64,000 nucleotides of DNA from Photobacterium sp. GJ3 (GCF_018199995.1 NZ_CP073579.1:1364001-1428000), one strand, 5' to 3'; positions 9,048-18,343 are shown, numbered from the stretch's first letter. Notes: a model not told the origin generated them from the sequence alone. Program-made: numbers and translations.

Positions 9048-10022
9048 TTAGCGCTGGCTCAGTTGTTGATTCCATGAAAAATGACGTTGCAGACTGAGCA
9101 TCCCGCGATCCAGCAGCAGTCCGATGAAGCCGATGGTCACAACGGCCACCATAATGCGTCCCAGTGAAGCCGAACTGCCATTCTGAAATTCATCCCACAC
9201 GAATTTGCCCAGCCCCGGATTCTGCGCCAGCATCTCTGCCGCGATCAGCACCATCCAGGCCACTCCGAGCGACAGCCGCAATCCGGTGAACACCATAGGA
9301 ATCGCCGACGGCAGAACAATGGTGCGCACATGCTGCCAGCGGGACAGCCTGAGCACGCGGCTGACATTGCGCAGATCCTTGTCCACCCCGGTCACACCGA
9401 CGGCCGTGTTGATCAGGGTGGGCCACAGACTGCACATCGCGACAGTCAGCAGGGAATTTAAGAAGGATTTCGCCACCAGCGGGTCATCGCTGACATACAG
9501 CGCGCTGACCACCATGGTGACAATCGGCAGCCAGGCCAGTGGGGAGACGGGTTTGAGGAGCTGAATGATCGGGTTCAGCGCCGCATAGAGATTCTGATTC
9601 AGCCCCAGCAAAATCCCGGCCGGAATTGCAATCAGTGTCGCCAGCAGAAAGCCAGCACCGACCGTCAGCAAGCTGGTGCCGATCTGGTCAAAAAAAGTAG
9701 GCTTTCCGGTGTAATCGCGAATCCGGATCTCGGCCTGAGGATTCTGAGCCAGCCGTTCGGCATTCCGCGCTGCCTGACGTACATCAAAGGCTGTTTCGCG
9801 CTCCCGTTCACGCTGATGTTCAGCCACCAGACTGGTGAACTGCTGCCAGGTCTGAACCGGTCCCGGCAGGGTGCCTAAAGACGTCTGAACCTGACTGGCT
9901 GCCAGATGCCAGATCAGCAGAAAAATGACGATTCCTGAGGCCGGTAAGGCCAGGTTCCGGCAGTGCTGAATCACCTGTGCCGATTTCGGCAACACGCGAA
10001 CATTGATCATTGAAGCTATCAT
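9048..10022 (-). CDS. nrtB: nitrate ABC transporter permease NrtB
   Basis: Inner-membrane channel subunit for nitrate import. The 324 residues include a first membrane segment near 27-45, a hydrophilic insertion of about 60 residues rich in Arg/Glu, and then five hydrophobic segments of the BPD_transp_1 type. The EAA-like coupling loop is in the segment VLRLSRWQHVRTIVLPSAIP. The start ATG at 10022 has AAGGAGG seven bases upstream. The gene lies 12 bases after nrtA and is followed by nrtD, so one operon is clear. Confidence 0.93.
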   Translation of the reverse strand: MIASMINVRVLPKSAQVIQHCRNLALPASGIVIFLLIWHLAASQVQTSLGTLPGPVQTWQQFTSLVAEHQRERERETAFDVRQAARNAERLAQNPQAEIRIRDYTGKPTFFDQIGTSLLTVGAGFLLATLIAIPAGILLGLNQNLYAALNPIIQLLKPVSPLAWLPIVTMVVSALYVSDDPLVAKSFLNSLLTVAMCSLWPTLINTAVGVTGVDKDLRNVSRVLRLSRWQHVRTIVLPSAIPMVFTGLRLSLGVAWMVLIAAEMLAQNPGLGKFVWDEFQNGSSASLGRIMVAVVTIGFIGLLLDRGMLSLQRHFSWNQQLSQR

Positions 10023-10034
10023 CTGTTGTCCTCC

Positions 10035-11399
10035 TTACAAGCGGTCGTCGCCCTTCAGACCAATGGCGAATTTGTCGAGATACGCATTGGGCTGACGGCC
10101 GTCAAAAGTGATCTGATCAATGAAGCCATTCTGCGGGGGCCGGAACCCGTCTTCGCGGTCAAAATCCGGAAAGTCCGAGGGGGTCATTTTGCCTTCGGCA
10201 ATCAGGGCTTCGGCAGCCTGGCGGTAGATCTCCGGACGGTAAACTCGCTTCGCAACAGACAGGTACCAGCCATCCGGTCTGGCCTGCGGGATCTGGCCCC
10301 AGCGCCGCATTTGTGTCAGCGTCCAGACGGCATCGCTGTAATAGGGATAAGTGGCGTGATACCGGAAGAACACATTGAAATCCGGCGCCGGACGCTGATC
10401 GCCTTTTTCATACTCAAAGGTGCCTGTCATGCTGTTGGCGATCACTTTGGCATCCGCTCCGACATACTGACTGCGCGCCAGCATCTGAACAGCCTGCGAC
10501 CGGTTGGCATTGTCACCCTCATCCAGCCAGTGCGCCGCGCGGATCAAAGCTTTCACCACCCGGATATGCGTGTTGGGATTGGCCTCTGCCCAGCTTTTGC
10601 TGACCCCGAACACTTTCTCCGGGTTATTGCGCCAGATATCGTGATCCGTAATCACGGGCACACCAATGCCTTTCATCACAGCTTGCTGGTTCCAGGGTTC
10701 ACCCACGCTGTAGCCCTGAATGGTGGCAGCCTCCAGCGTGGCGGGCATTTGCGGCGGCGGGGTGACACTCAGCAGCACATCGGCCTGACGCTGCCCGCTG
10801 TTATCTCCGTGCGCCGGATCATAAAAACCGGGATGAATTCCGCCGGCTGCCAGCCAGTAACGCAGCTCGTAGTTATGCGTTGACACCGGGAACACCATGC
10901 CCATATTAAAGGGCTTCCCTTCCGCCTGATACGACGCGATCACCGGCTTGAGCAGATCTGCCGTCACCGGATGCCGGACTCTGCCATCCGCCTGACGCTG
11001 AACGTTCGGCTTCATCGCTTCCCAGACGTGATTCGCCACCGTGATCGCGTTGCCGTTGAGATCCATGCTGAAAGCGGTGATCACGTCGGCCTGAGTCCCA
11101 ATGCCAATGGTGGCTCCGATGGGCTGTCCGGCGAGCATGTGCGCACCGTCCAGCTCGCCGTCAATCACCCGATCCAGTAAAACTTTCCAGTTCGCCTGTG
11201 CTTCCAGGGTGACGTACAGGCCCTCGTCTTCAAAAAAGAAGTTTTCATAGGCCACGGCCAGCGGCGCCATATCGGTGAGTTTGATAAACCCAAACTTCAG
11301 TTCATCTTTCTCCGGTGGCCCCACGTCGGCCTGCGCCGACAGCGAGCACAGGCTGAGCGCCACCGCAACGGCAATTCCCTTTCGTTTTCCTCGTTCCAT
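10035..11399 (-). CDS. nrtA: periplasmic nitrate-binding protein NrtA
   Basis: Solute-binding component of the nitrate ABC importer. The 454-residue precursor has a basic N-terminus, a hydrophobic core and an Ala-x-Ala type cleavage site (SLSAQA/DV), with no lipobox cysteine, so it should be soluble in the periplasm. Family landmarks are FIKLTDMAPLAVAYE, a GELDGAHMLAGQP segment and GYSVGEPWNQQAV. Length and motifs match NrtA/NasF proteins rather than the shorter taurine or sulfonate binders. It is the first gene after a long structured leader (11400-11574) with a terminator, so its expression is probably controlled by antitermination. Confidence 0.94.
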   Translation of the reverse strand: MERGKRKGIAVAVALSLCSLSAQADVGPPEKDELKFGFIKLTDMAPLAVAYENFFFEDEGLYVTLEAQANWKVLLDRVIDGELDGAHMLAGQPIGATIGIGTQADVITAFSMDLNGNAITVANHVWEAMKPNVQRQADGRVRHPVTADLLKPVIASYQAEGKPFNMGMVFPVSTHNYELRYWLAAGGIHPGFYDPAHGDNSGQRQADVLLSVTPPPQMPATLEAATIQGYSVGEPWNQQAVMKGIGVPVITDHDIWRNNPEKVFGVSKSWAEANPNTHIRVVKALIRAAHWLDEGDNANRSQAVQMLARSQYVGADAKVIANSMTGTFEYEKGDQRPAPDFNVFFRYHATYPYYSDAVWTLTQMRRWGQIPQARPDGWYLSVAKRVYRPEIYRQAAEALIAEGKMTPSDFPDFDREDGFRPPQNGFIDQITFDGRQPNAYLDKFAIGLKGDDRL

Positions 11400-11442
11400 G
11401 TCTCATCCTCTTCCTCAAGTCGAAACCAATGCCTGAACCCAT

Positions 11443-11480
11443 AAAAAAACGCTGCCCTTCCCAAAGGAAGCAGCAGCGTT
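11443..11480 (-). terminator. leader terminator upstream of nrtA
   Basis: On the minus strand, an AACGCTGC arm (11480-11473) pairs with GCAGCGTT (11455-11448). The helix is extended by GCTTCC/GGAAGG around a TTTG loop and followed by seven T residues. It lies 44 bases before the nrtA start codon, so it is an attenuator in the leader and not the end of the preceding gene alone. Confidence 0.88.
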
Positions 11481-11536
11481 GCTGTGTGATTCATGGATGT
11501 CTGATTTTTGGGCCGAAAAGTCAGGCGTCGTTGCCT
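11471..11536 (-). promoter_or_regulatory. ANTAR-type two-hairpin antitermination site in the nrtA leader
   Basis: In the minus-strand RNA two small hairpins have six-base loops with A at position 1 and G at position 4. The first is AGGC-AACGAC-GCCT (11536-11523), extendable by two pairs past one mismatch. The second is CAGC-AACGCT-GCTG (11484-11471). The loop and 3' arm of the second hairpin are also the 5' arm of the terminator, so the two structures exclude each other. This matches the known ANTAR target RNA architecture (NasR, EutV, AmiR). An ANTAR protein is encoded directly upstream. Binding is inferred. Confidence 0.75.
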
Positions 11537-11574
11537 CACCTTTCAGCCATGTTCATTCTGCTCGTCCGGTCCTT

Positions 11575-12180
11575 TTAACCTCGCGTCAGCCGGAGCAACA
11601 CGTTCTTCGCAATCTGGCCCAGCGACTGACTGTGCTGCATCGCTGCGTTGCGAAGCATCTGATAAGCTTCAGCCTCCGCCAGACCATGCTGCTTCATCAG
11701 CAACCCTTTTGCCTGCTCCACCAGCCGCCGGTCTTCCAGACGGCGATTCAGCGTCTGAAACTCTCGCTCAATCCTGCGTTGCCGCGCCCTGACCTGTTCG
11801 GCCCTTTCCACCCAGACACACAGCGCCGTTGCCGAGTCGCCGGGGAGAAGGACATAACCGTCCGGGGCGGGTAAACGCTCGATATCGTGAATGTCCAGTT
11901 GCCGGATCATCACCACCAGCGGCCATTGCTGACTGCCCGCCTGCGTCACCAGCAGACGAAGTTCGGCATCCGCCCTGGCCCAGCTGATCACCAGCACCCG
12001 CGATGATGCCTGTGGGATCACCCCGGAAAGCTGGCTGAACTGACAACCGATCACATCGTCGTAATGCGCTGCCAGTTCTCGGGTCAGCCTCGCCTGTTCG
12101 CGGGTGCAGTCACTGCACACCAGGATCTGTCGGGGGGCTGCCGCCTGCTGCTCACTCTGTCGCGCATCTGATTTTGTCAT
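11575..12180 (-). CDS. nasT: ANTAR-domain transcription antiterminator, NasT/NasR-like
   Basis: Likely nitrate/nitrite-responsive antiterminator for the downstream nrt-nir genes. The protein is about 201 residues from the ATG at 12180. The N-terminal two thirds looks like a degenerate receiver-like domain (ILVCSDCTREQ at the first strand, without a clear acidic pocket and phospho-acceptor Asp). The C-terminal ANTAR domain is clear, with LEDRRLVEQAKGLLMKQHGL, then EAYQMLRNAAM and LGQIAKNVL. The start is uncertain; the frame extends upstream to 12261 without a good ribosome site. It follows cobA and precedes the leader holding its probable target RNA hairpins. The symbol is by analogy, since the sensor NasS is not seen. 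Confidence 0.82.
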   Translation of the reverse strand: MTKSDARQSEQQAAAPRQILVCSDCTREQARLTRELAAHYDDVIGCQFSQLSGVIPQASSRVLVISWARADAELRLLVTQAGSQQWPLVVMIRQLDIHDIERLPAPDGYVLLPGDSATALCVWVERAEQVRARQRRIEREFQTLNRRLEDRRLVEQAKGLLMKQHGLAEAEAYQMLRNAAMQHSQSLGQIAKNVLLRLTRG

Positions 12181-12257
12181 CCCTGTCGACTTCCCTGTCC
12201 CTGACCGTTCACTCACTACACCATCACTCAAGCAAGGAAACGGCCACAGCGGCCAGC

Positions 12258-13115
12258 TCAACCAAAAAATACCTCTTTGGGGGTATCCATCGAATCAACA
12301 TCTGACGTAAGTGATTGATTCAGCGTCTCACGGAGACGCACCACGTCGCCAATCACCAGCAGCGCCGGTGACTGTCCCTTGAAGATTTGCCCCAGTTTGG
12401 TGAGCTTGCCCAATGTCGACACATGCACCACTTCGTCCGGCGTGCTGCCTTTGATGACGACAGCCAGCGGGGTATCGGTGCTCAGCCCGCCCAGTGTCAG
12501 GCCGCTTTGAATTTCCCGCGCCTGTTCCAGTCCCATATAAAAAACAATGGTCTGCCCGGCGCCGATCAGCTGCGCCCACGCCGGTAAAGCCCCTGACACC
12601 ACATGCCCGGTCACCAGCGTGACCGAACGGGACATTTCGCGATGGGTGAGCGGAATAGATGCCGACGCCGCGCAGCCAATTGCAGCGGTAATGCCCGGAA
12701 CAAACTCAAAAGGAATTCCGGCAGCGGCCAGCGCCAGCCCTTCTTCGCCGCCCCGGCCAAAGATCAGCGGATCGCCCCCTTTCAACCGCACAACATATTG
12801 CCCCGTGCCCGCCTGCTCAATCAGGAGCTGATTGATGGCTTCCTGCTTCATACTGGGCTCACCGCAGCGTTTGCCGACATGAATCCGTACCGCGTCCGGA
12901 TTCGCCAGCTTCAGAATCGCTTCACTGACCAGCCGGTCGTAAACCAGCACGTCTGCCCGTTCAATGGCTTTCAGTGCTTTGATCGTCAGTAACTCCGGAT
13001 CCCCCGGTCCGGCTCCCACCAGACTGACTGCGGGCCGCTGTGCCATCGGTCTGATCGCTGGTATCATCGTCACTGTCTTTTCCGCAGTGTCTTTGAACGG
13101 ATTCATCTCACTCAT
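12258..13115 (-). CDS. cobA: uroporphyrinogen-III C-methyltransferase (SUMT)
   Basis: Methylates uroporphyrinogen III at C2 and C7 with S-adenosylmethionine to give precorrin-2, the siroheme precursor needed by NirB. The 285 residues include the family motifs VGAGPGDPELLTIKA, VRLKGGDPLIFGRGGEE, VPGITAAIGCAA and FYMGLEQAREI. It is the stand-alone methyltransferase and lacks the dehydrogenase/chelatase half of CysG. The first 25 residues are an extra N-terminal extension. The ATG at 13115 overlaps the nasA stop (ATGA), so the two are translationally coupled. Confidence 0.96.
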   Translation of the reverse strand: MSEMNPFKDTAEKTVTMIPAIRPMAQRPAVSLVGAGPGDPELLTIKALKAIERADVLVYDRLVSEAILKLANPDAVRIHVGKRCGEPSMKQEAINQLLIEQAGTGQYVVRLKGGDPLIFGRGGEEGLALAAAGIPFEFVPGITAAIGCAASASIPLTHREMSRSVTLVTGHVVSGALPAWAQLIGAGQTIVFYMGLEQAREIQSGLTLGGLSTDTPLAVVIKGSTPDEVVHVSTLGKLTKLGQIFKGQSPALLVIGDVVRLRETLNQSLTSDVDSMDTPKEVFFG

Positions 13116-15936
13116 CCCTGTACTCCTTGTACTGAAGGCAAAGACTGCGCCACCCTGACCTCGGCCTTAGCGTCGCTTTCTATCCTCTGCTTTTCCTGAA
13201 CATCTGGTGTCTGATTCGCCACCAGCACTGTGCGCACTTCTGCCAGACAAGACCCGCAATTGGTGCCGCATTTCAGCTGTGCCTGAAGTCCACCGAGTGT
13301 GTTGATGCCGTCTTCTTCAATGGCTTTGATGATTTGCCGGTCTGTCACTCGGAAGCAGCTGCACACCAGTTTTGACGGTGCCTGTCCCCGCAACATCAGC
13401 GCCAGAAATGCGGAAATTGAAAAGTCCTGTCCGAATAAGGCCGCCAGCGCCATAGCATCCGCCGTGAGTGGTTGCTGACTGACCAGACAGACAGCACTCA
13501 GTGTGCTGCCCTGTTGTATCAGCCCGGCCCAGCTGTTCGAAGCCGGACACATCCCATCCAGCATCAGTGCCCGTGCCACTTGTGGCGTCTGCGTTGTGTC
13601 GGACCATGCTTGTTTGGACAAGGGATGCCGGGTCGTAAAGCGCCAGAGACCCACGGCCTCTGTGGTCTGAAAACTCAGGTACTCGGTTGCAAATGGTGGC
13701 GGTTGATCACCGAGCCAGAGACCATAAGAGCCGACAGGTTCAGGGGCGATCGCAACGAAAGCGGACTTCAGAGCGGGCTGACCGGAAACCGGATCCGCAT
13801 CAGCAGGAACGAGACCATTGACCCGGCTGTTGAAGCCAAACCTGCCAGCCCAGTGCATCGACATAAACAGCTGACCCGGTGACAAGCCATCATCCAGCCC
13901 CAGCTTCGCCAGCAGTGTCTGCCCCGACTGTGGTGCCTGTCCCGACTGTGCCGTTGCGGGTTGGGCATCGACTGCAGACAGCCGGATCAATTGTCCCTCA
14001 TCCAGCTCAAGTTGCTGCGCGGCATGCGGATGCATGTAAACGGTGGGTTCAGGTTCGCTTTCGGCCAGCCGGGCGATGTGGCCGGTGCGGGTCATGGTGT
14101 GCCATTGATCCCGTTGACGGCCGGTATTGAGCCACCAGACAGGCAAGCGGCCATTTGGTCCGTGGTGTTCAGCAGTTTGCCCGGTAAACGTTTCAGACGA
14201 GACCGCCATGAAACGGGCACGTCCGTTATCCGTCGGAAACACGCCGTCACGGAACAGATGGGATGTCTGACCCAGTGGCCAGCGCTGTGGCTGCCAGTGT
14301 GCATAGTCCGCGTCGGACAGATCGGCCAGCGCAGACAAATCAAACATCAGAGGCGTGCCGCGATTGATCCCAGTCAGCGCAGCATGTTCGCGAAAAACAT
14401 CCGCAGCACTGGGATAATCGAAACCCGGATATCCCATCCGCTGCGCGACCTCGCACAGGGCCTGCCAGTCCGCACGTGCCTGTCCCGGTGGCGGCAGAAA
14501 AGCACGCTGACGGCTGATCATCCGCTCCGAGTTGGTCACCATGCCTTCTTTTTCTCCCCAGCCAGCGGCGGGCAGCATCACATCAGCAAAGGCGGCGGTA
14601 TCGGCATCCGGTGAAATGTCTGACACCACAACAAAGTCGCAGCGCGACAAAGCTGCCGCGATCCGGGCGCTGTCCGGCATCGACACAACCGGATTCGTCG
14701 CCATGATCCAGATGAACTTTATTTTGCCGGCATGCATGGCTTCAAAAAGATCGACCGCTTTGAGGCCGGGCTGAGTTGCCATGTTCGGCGCCTGCCAGAA
14801 TTCCCCGACCGCAGCCACGGATTCGGTATCAAACCCGCGGTGCACCGCCAACTGATTCGCCAGCCCACCCACTTCCCGGCCCCCATCGCATTGGGCTGGC
14901 CCGTCAGAGAAAAGGGGCCGGCCCCGGGCTGACCAATACGTCCGGTCGCCAGATGGCAATTGATGATGGCGTTGGCTTTATCCGTTCCGTTAGCCGACTG
15001 ATTGATCCCCTGACAAAACAGTGTCAGGGTTCGGGGCGTTTCACGGAACCAGTGAAAAAAGGTCTGCAGATCGGTCCGGCTCAGGCCCAGCGCTTCAGCA
15101 CAGCGTTTCAATCCGTATTCCTCCCGGCGGATGATCGACCGGAGGGCTTCAAAACCCTGACAGTGCTGCGCAATAAATACGTCATCCAAAGCCTGATGAT
15201 CCATCAGGAATCGCAACAGTCCGTTGAACAACAGCACATCCCCATCATTGGCTATCGGCAAATGTAAATCCGCCTGCTGCGCCGTCAGGGTTCGCCGCGG
15301 ATCAATCACCACCAGTTTCAAATCCGGATTCACTTCCCGTGCCTGCTGTATCCGCCGGAACAGCACCGGATGCGTCCATGCCGTATTGGCACCGACGATC
15401 ACAATCAAACCTGCTTTTTCTATATCGTCGTAATGCACCGGAACCAGATCTTCACCAAAGGCACGGGTATGTGCAGCGACCGCTGAGGACATACAGAGGC
15501 GGGAGTTGGTATCCAGATTGGCGGAGCCGACAAAACCTTTCATCAGTTTATTGGCGACGTAATAGTCTTCGGTCAGCAACTGGCCGGACACATACATCGC
15601 CACGCTCTCCGGCCCATGCTCGGCCAGAGTTTGTTTGAGTTTCTCTGCGATCAGCGTTGTCGCTGAAGCCCAGTCGGACTCCCGGCCCAGAATCCGCGGA
15701 TAAAGCAAACGGTTGGGGATCGTCAGGCTCTCTTTCAGCGCAGAGCCTTTCACACATAACGCGCCCTGATTTGCCGGATGTCCGGCATCTCCGGTGACCT
15801 CTGGCAAAACGGTTGAAGCCCCCGACCGAGAACACGGATTGATCTGAACGCCGCACCCCACCCCGCAATACGGGCAGGCCGATTTGATCACAGATTGTTG
15901 CTGGCATCCGGAAGTCGGAGCGACCCTGCTGCTCAT
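13112..15936 (-). pseudogene. nasA: assimilatory nitrate reductase catalytic subunit NasA, one frameshift
   Basis: Molybdopterin enzyme reducing nitrate to nitrite in the cytoplasm. The N-terminal part (ATG at 15936, AGGAG six bases upstream) has the [4Fe-4S] motif CPYCGVGCG..CVKG and the Mo-bisPGD binding fold. The C-terminal part continues with VGGLANQLAVHRG and ends with a BFD-like [2Fe-2S] domain (CSCFRVTD..CGTNCGSC), as in Klebsiella-type NasA. The two parts are in different frames. Continuity is restored by one extra C in the CCCCC run at 14880-14884, giving about 941 residues. Everything else is intact, so this could be a sequencing error. NasA is first in its operon, after a sigma54-type promoter and an attenuator-like leader, and is coupled to cobA. 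Confidence 0.92.
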
Positions 15937-15979
15937 ATGCATCTCCTACGCGGTGCTGCCACCGCCATATCGCAGGCAT

Positions 15980-16013
15980 AAAAAATGCCACGCCCCCGGG
16001 AGAGGACGTGGCA
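15980..16013 (-). terminator. attenuator-like terminator in the nasA leader
   Basis: Minus-strand TGCCACG (16013-16007) pairs with CGTGGCA (15992-15986) and is followed by six T residues. It lies 44 bases before the nasA start codon and downstream of the predicted promoter. A GGC-ATTGCT-GCC hexaloop hairpin (16021-16010, A1 and G4 in the loop) overlaps its 5' arm, the same geometry as in the nrtA leader. No convincing first ANTAR hairpin was found here. Confidence 0.72.
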
Positions 16014-16068
16014 GCAATGCCTAATAACCAAAGTATCAAGTGTTGAATGTCGTGTACGGAGTAGACTC

Positions 16069-16085
16069 TGCATCTTGTGTGCCAA
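16069..16085 (-). promoter_or_regulatory. sigma54 (-24/-12) promoter for nasA
   Basis: On the minus strand the sequence is TTGGCACACAAGATGCA. GG and GC are separated by exactly ten bases, and TGGCAC is perfect against the consensus TGGCACG-N4-TTGC. Transcription would start near 16057, upstream of the leader terminator. Nitrogen control by NtrC-sigma54 is known for nas operons; no NtrC site was verified. Confidence 0.66.
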
Positions 16086-16212
16086 AGTCGCACCAAATCA
16101 ATCAAACCATTTAAAATCAATCGCTTATTTAGTTTTCTTGATCTTTCCCGCCCGAATCCGAAGATGAAAAAGTTCCGCGATAGTGCATCCCTGCACTGGC
16201 TTGGGGAGCGAA

Positions 16213-17139
16213 TCAGCTGCGACTCAGACGAGCATGTCGCTGCCGGATCCAGACCGGACCAAAGGTATTCATCAGCATAGCCAGCACAATCAGGCTGACA
16301 CCGAGCACCTTATTCCAGACCAGACTCTGCTCAAAGAAGGTGATCTGCCAGATAAAAGCGAACATCAGATTGGTGAGGATCAGCGGGGCCAGTTCAGAAC
16401 CGGATTCAACCAGCCGGTACGCCTTCACCCGGAAGACCTGCGTATTCACAATACAGATAGCCAGCAGCAGCAACGCGGGCAACACCATGGACTGTAAATC
16501 AGTGATTTGCTGCCAGCTGTCGGTCAGCATGGCGTGGTTATGCGTGAACAGTACCAGCGGGACTAGCATCAGGCTGGCCAGAGTAAAACACCAGGCATTA
16601 AGGCCGAACGCTGACATCGTGCCTTTACTCACCCGGTATAAGCTAACCTGAGATCCGGCGTTAAACACACCTGCAGCGACGCCCACCAGTAATTCCGGCC
16701 GCATCGTCAATCCGTCACCACTGCCCGCCATCAGCATGACACCGAGAAACGTGATGATCAGATTCGCCACGGTGAGTGACTGAATCTGAGTTTTAAATAA
16801 CAGTTTTTCTAACACAGGAATAAACAGCGGCCCGGTACTGAACAACACCACGGTTTCAACCAGCGATAAGTGACTGAGTGAAAAAAGAAAACACAGTTGT
16901 GCAGCCGCCACGCAAAACGCCCGGACTGCCAGCGATTGCCAGAGTTTCCGGTTGTCTGGCACGGCCCACTGCGTTAAAGACATCAGCCACATCAATAACA
17001 ATGCAGGGAAGGCAAACCGTAACAGACTCAAGAGTTCAATACTGATCTGGTCACTGAGCAACTTAGACACCAGGCCGTTGACAGACAGGCTGAAAGTGGA
17101 AGCCAGCATAAAAAAGAGGGGGCGAAAATCTGAGGTCAT
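16213..17139 (-). CDS. EamA/DMT-family transporter
   Basis: Ten-helix drug/metabolite exporter of the inner membrane, 308 residues. Two EamA repeats are visible as paired hydrophobic segments, with the characteristic FSTGPLFIPVLEKLLF region in the first half and LAPLILTNLMFAFIWQ in the second. The start ATG at 17139 has AAGGAG six bases upstream; the longer frame upstream has no site and overlaps the control region. The substrate is unknown. It is divergent from a LysR gene across a 91-bp gap, so it is probably that regulator's target. Confidence 0.88.
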   Translation of the reverse strand: MTSDFRPLFFMLASTFSLSVNGLVSKLLSDQISIELLSLLRFAFPALLLMWLMSLTQWAVPDNRKLWQSLAVRAFCVAAAQLCFLFSLSHLSLVETVVLFSTGPLFIPVLEKLLFKTQIQSLTVANLIITFLGVMLMAGSGDGLTMRPELLVGVAAGVFNAGSQVSLYRVSKGTMSAFGLNAWCFTLASLMLVPLVLFTHNHAMLTDSWQQITDLQSMVLPALLLLAICIVNTQVFRVKAYRLVESGSELAPLILTNLMFAFIWQITFFEQSLVWNKVLGVSLIVLAMLMNTFGPVWIRQRHARLSRS

Positions 17140-17213
17140 GCAATACTCCTTAGCTGGCGAGGAGTCTAGCCGGGTTACAAATGATAAAAAAGCGAATAAT
17201 ATTAACCAAACCC

Positions 17214-17228
17214 GTAAGAAAAACTTAC
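17214..17228. promoter_or_regulatory. candidate LysR-type operator between exporter and regulator
   Basis: The perfect inverted repeat GTAAG-AAAAA-CTTAC contains the T-N11-A core of LysR-family sites and lies directly upstream of the lysR start codon. It may be used for autorepression and for control of the divergent exporter. Confidence 0.45.
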
Positions 17229-17230
17229 AG

Positions 17231-18130
17231 ATGAGAAAATTCATTCCCCTGAAGTCTATTTATGCTTTTGTCGCCGTCGCGGAAACCGGCAGTATGACCG
17301 ACGCTGCCGATGTGCTCAGTGTGAGCCATTCGGCCATCAGTCAGGCGATTAAGTCGCTGGAGAGTCAGTTGGGCTTGCCGCTGTTCCAGCGGGTTGGCCG
17401 GCGGGTTGAGCTCAACCGGAACGGCCGCAAGTATTACCGCCAGGTTGCACCGGCACTGGAACAAATTGTTGAGGCCGGTGAATCCTTACAGCAACAGAAC
17501 CAGCAGCGAATCACCCTGAATATGGTGAATTCGCTGGCCCTTCACTGGTGGATTCCCCGAGTGCCGGAATTCCAGGCGATGGCGCCTCAGATTGATATCC
17601 GGATTTCGACGCTGACTCATGTGTTTGATCTCGACAAAGAGGGCGTGGATGTCGCCTTGATTCATGGCCGTCCCGACGACTGGAAAAATTATCATTGTGA
17701 AAAACTGGGCGATGATGAACTGATTCTGGTGTGTTCCCCCCGCTTATTGTCCGAGTCATCGGTCAATACCCCGGAACAACTCCTGCTGCACCATTCCCCG
17801 GTCTTCGTCACCAATCCCAGAAGACAGAATGACTGGCATCTCTGGTGTCAGGCCAATCAGTACCGAGTGCCCGCCCAGCAACGGAACTTATGTTTCACAA
17901 CGTCGGCGCATGCTGTTCAGGCCACCTTACGCGGGCTCGGCGTGCTGGTAACCCATCGATTGTTTGTCCGGGACGATATTCGGCAAGGGTTGCTGGCCGA
18001 GGTCGGGCCTGCGGTGCTCAATCCGCAGCAGGCTTATTTTCTCGTGTGCCACCGCGACAAATTAAAACAGGAAAGTGTGATGACCCTGCGGGCCTGGCTC
18101 CGCAGTGAATTCAGCCAGCTCAGTGAGTGA
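17231..18130 (+). CDS. LysR-family transcriptional regulator (GcvA-like group)
   Basis: DNA-binding regulator of 299 residues. The N-terminal winged helix-turn-helix covers residues 1-65 (FIPLKSIYAFVAVAETGSMT and ISQAIKSLESQLGLPLF). A periplasmic-binding-protein-like effector domain follows, with VDVALIHGRPDDW typical of the GcvA group. The start is the ATG at 17231, which fits the family N-terminus; the upstream frame covers the divergent gene. The inducer is unknown. It probably controls the adjacent EamA exporter. Confidence 0.9.
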   Translation: MRKFIPLKSIYAFVAVAETGSMTDAADVLSVSHSAISQAIKSLESQLGLPLFQRVGRRVELNRNGRKYYRQVAPALEQIVEAGESLQQQNQQRITLNMVNSLALHWWIPRVPEFQAMAPQIDIRISTLTHVFDLDKEGVDVALIHGRPDDWKNYHCEKLGDDELILVCSPRLLSESSVNTPEQLLLHHSPVFVTNPRRQNDWHLWCQANQYRVPAQQRNLCFTTSAHAVQATLRGLGVLVTHRLFVRDDIRQGLLAEVGPAVLNPQQAYFLVCHRDKLKQESVMTLRAWLRSEFSQLSE

Positions 18131-18143
18131 GTCAGGATTTTTT

Positions 18144-18207
18144 ACACCTTTCTCAGGCGAAAGACCGCCCTGGCTGCGATGACTGAGAAAAGGTGTCAGT
18201 ATTTTTT
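18144..18207 (+). terminator. large hairpin terminator after the LysR gene
   Basis: ACACCTTTCTCAG (18144-18156) pairs with CTGAGAAAAGGTGT (18183-18196) with one bulge, followed after a few bases by six T residues. The 26-base loop is unusually long. Confidence 0.6.
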
Positions 18208-18343
18208 ACATCTGACGACAAGCTCATCCCAAAGATGACGAGGAATTAATGCCTTAGCATGATGGCACCGAAATTGCTCATCCCTTACGACCAACTTAGT
18301 TGGGTGTTCACCCCCGATTCTGTCGTACGTGAGGAGTAATCTA

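Noticed and set aside
16022..16060. First ANTAR hairpin in the nasA leader
   Set aside because: No six-base loop with A at position 1 and G at position 4 flanked by a stem exists between the predicted start and the terminator; the best stem nearby has a seven-base loop and lies upstream of the predicted start.
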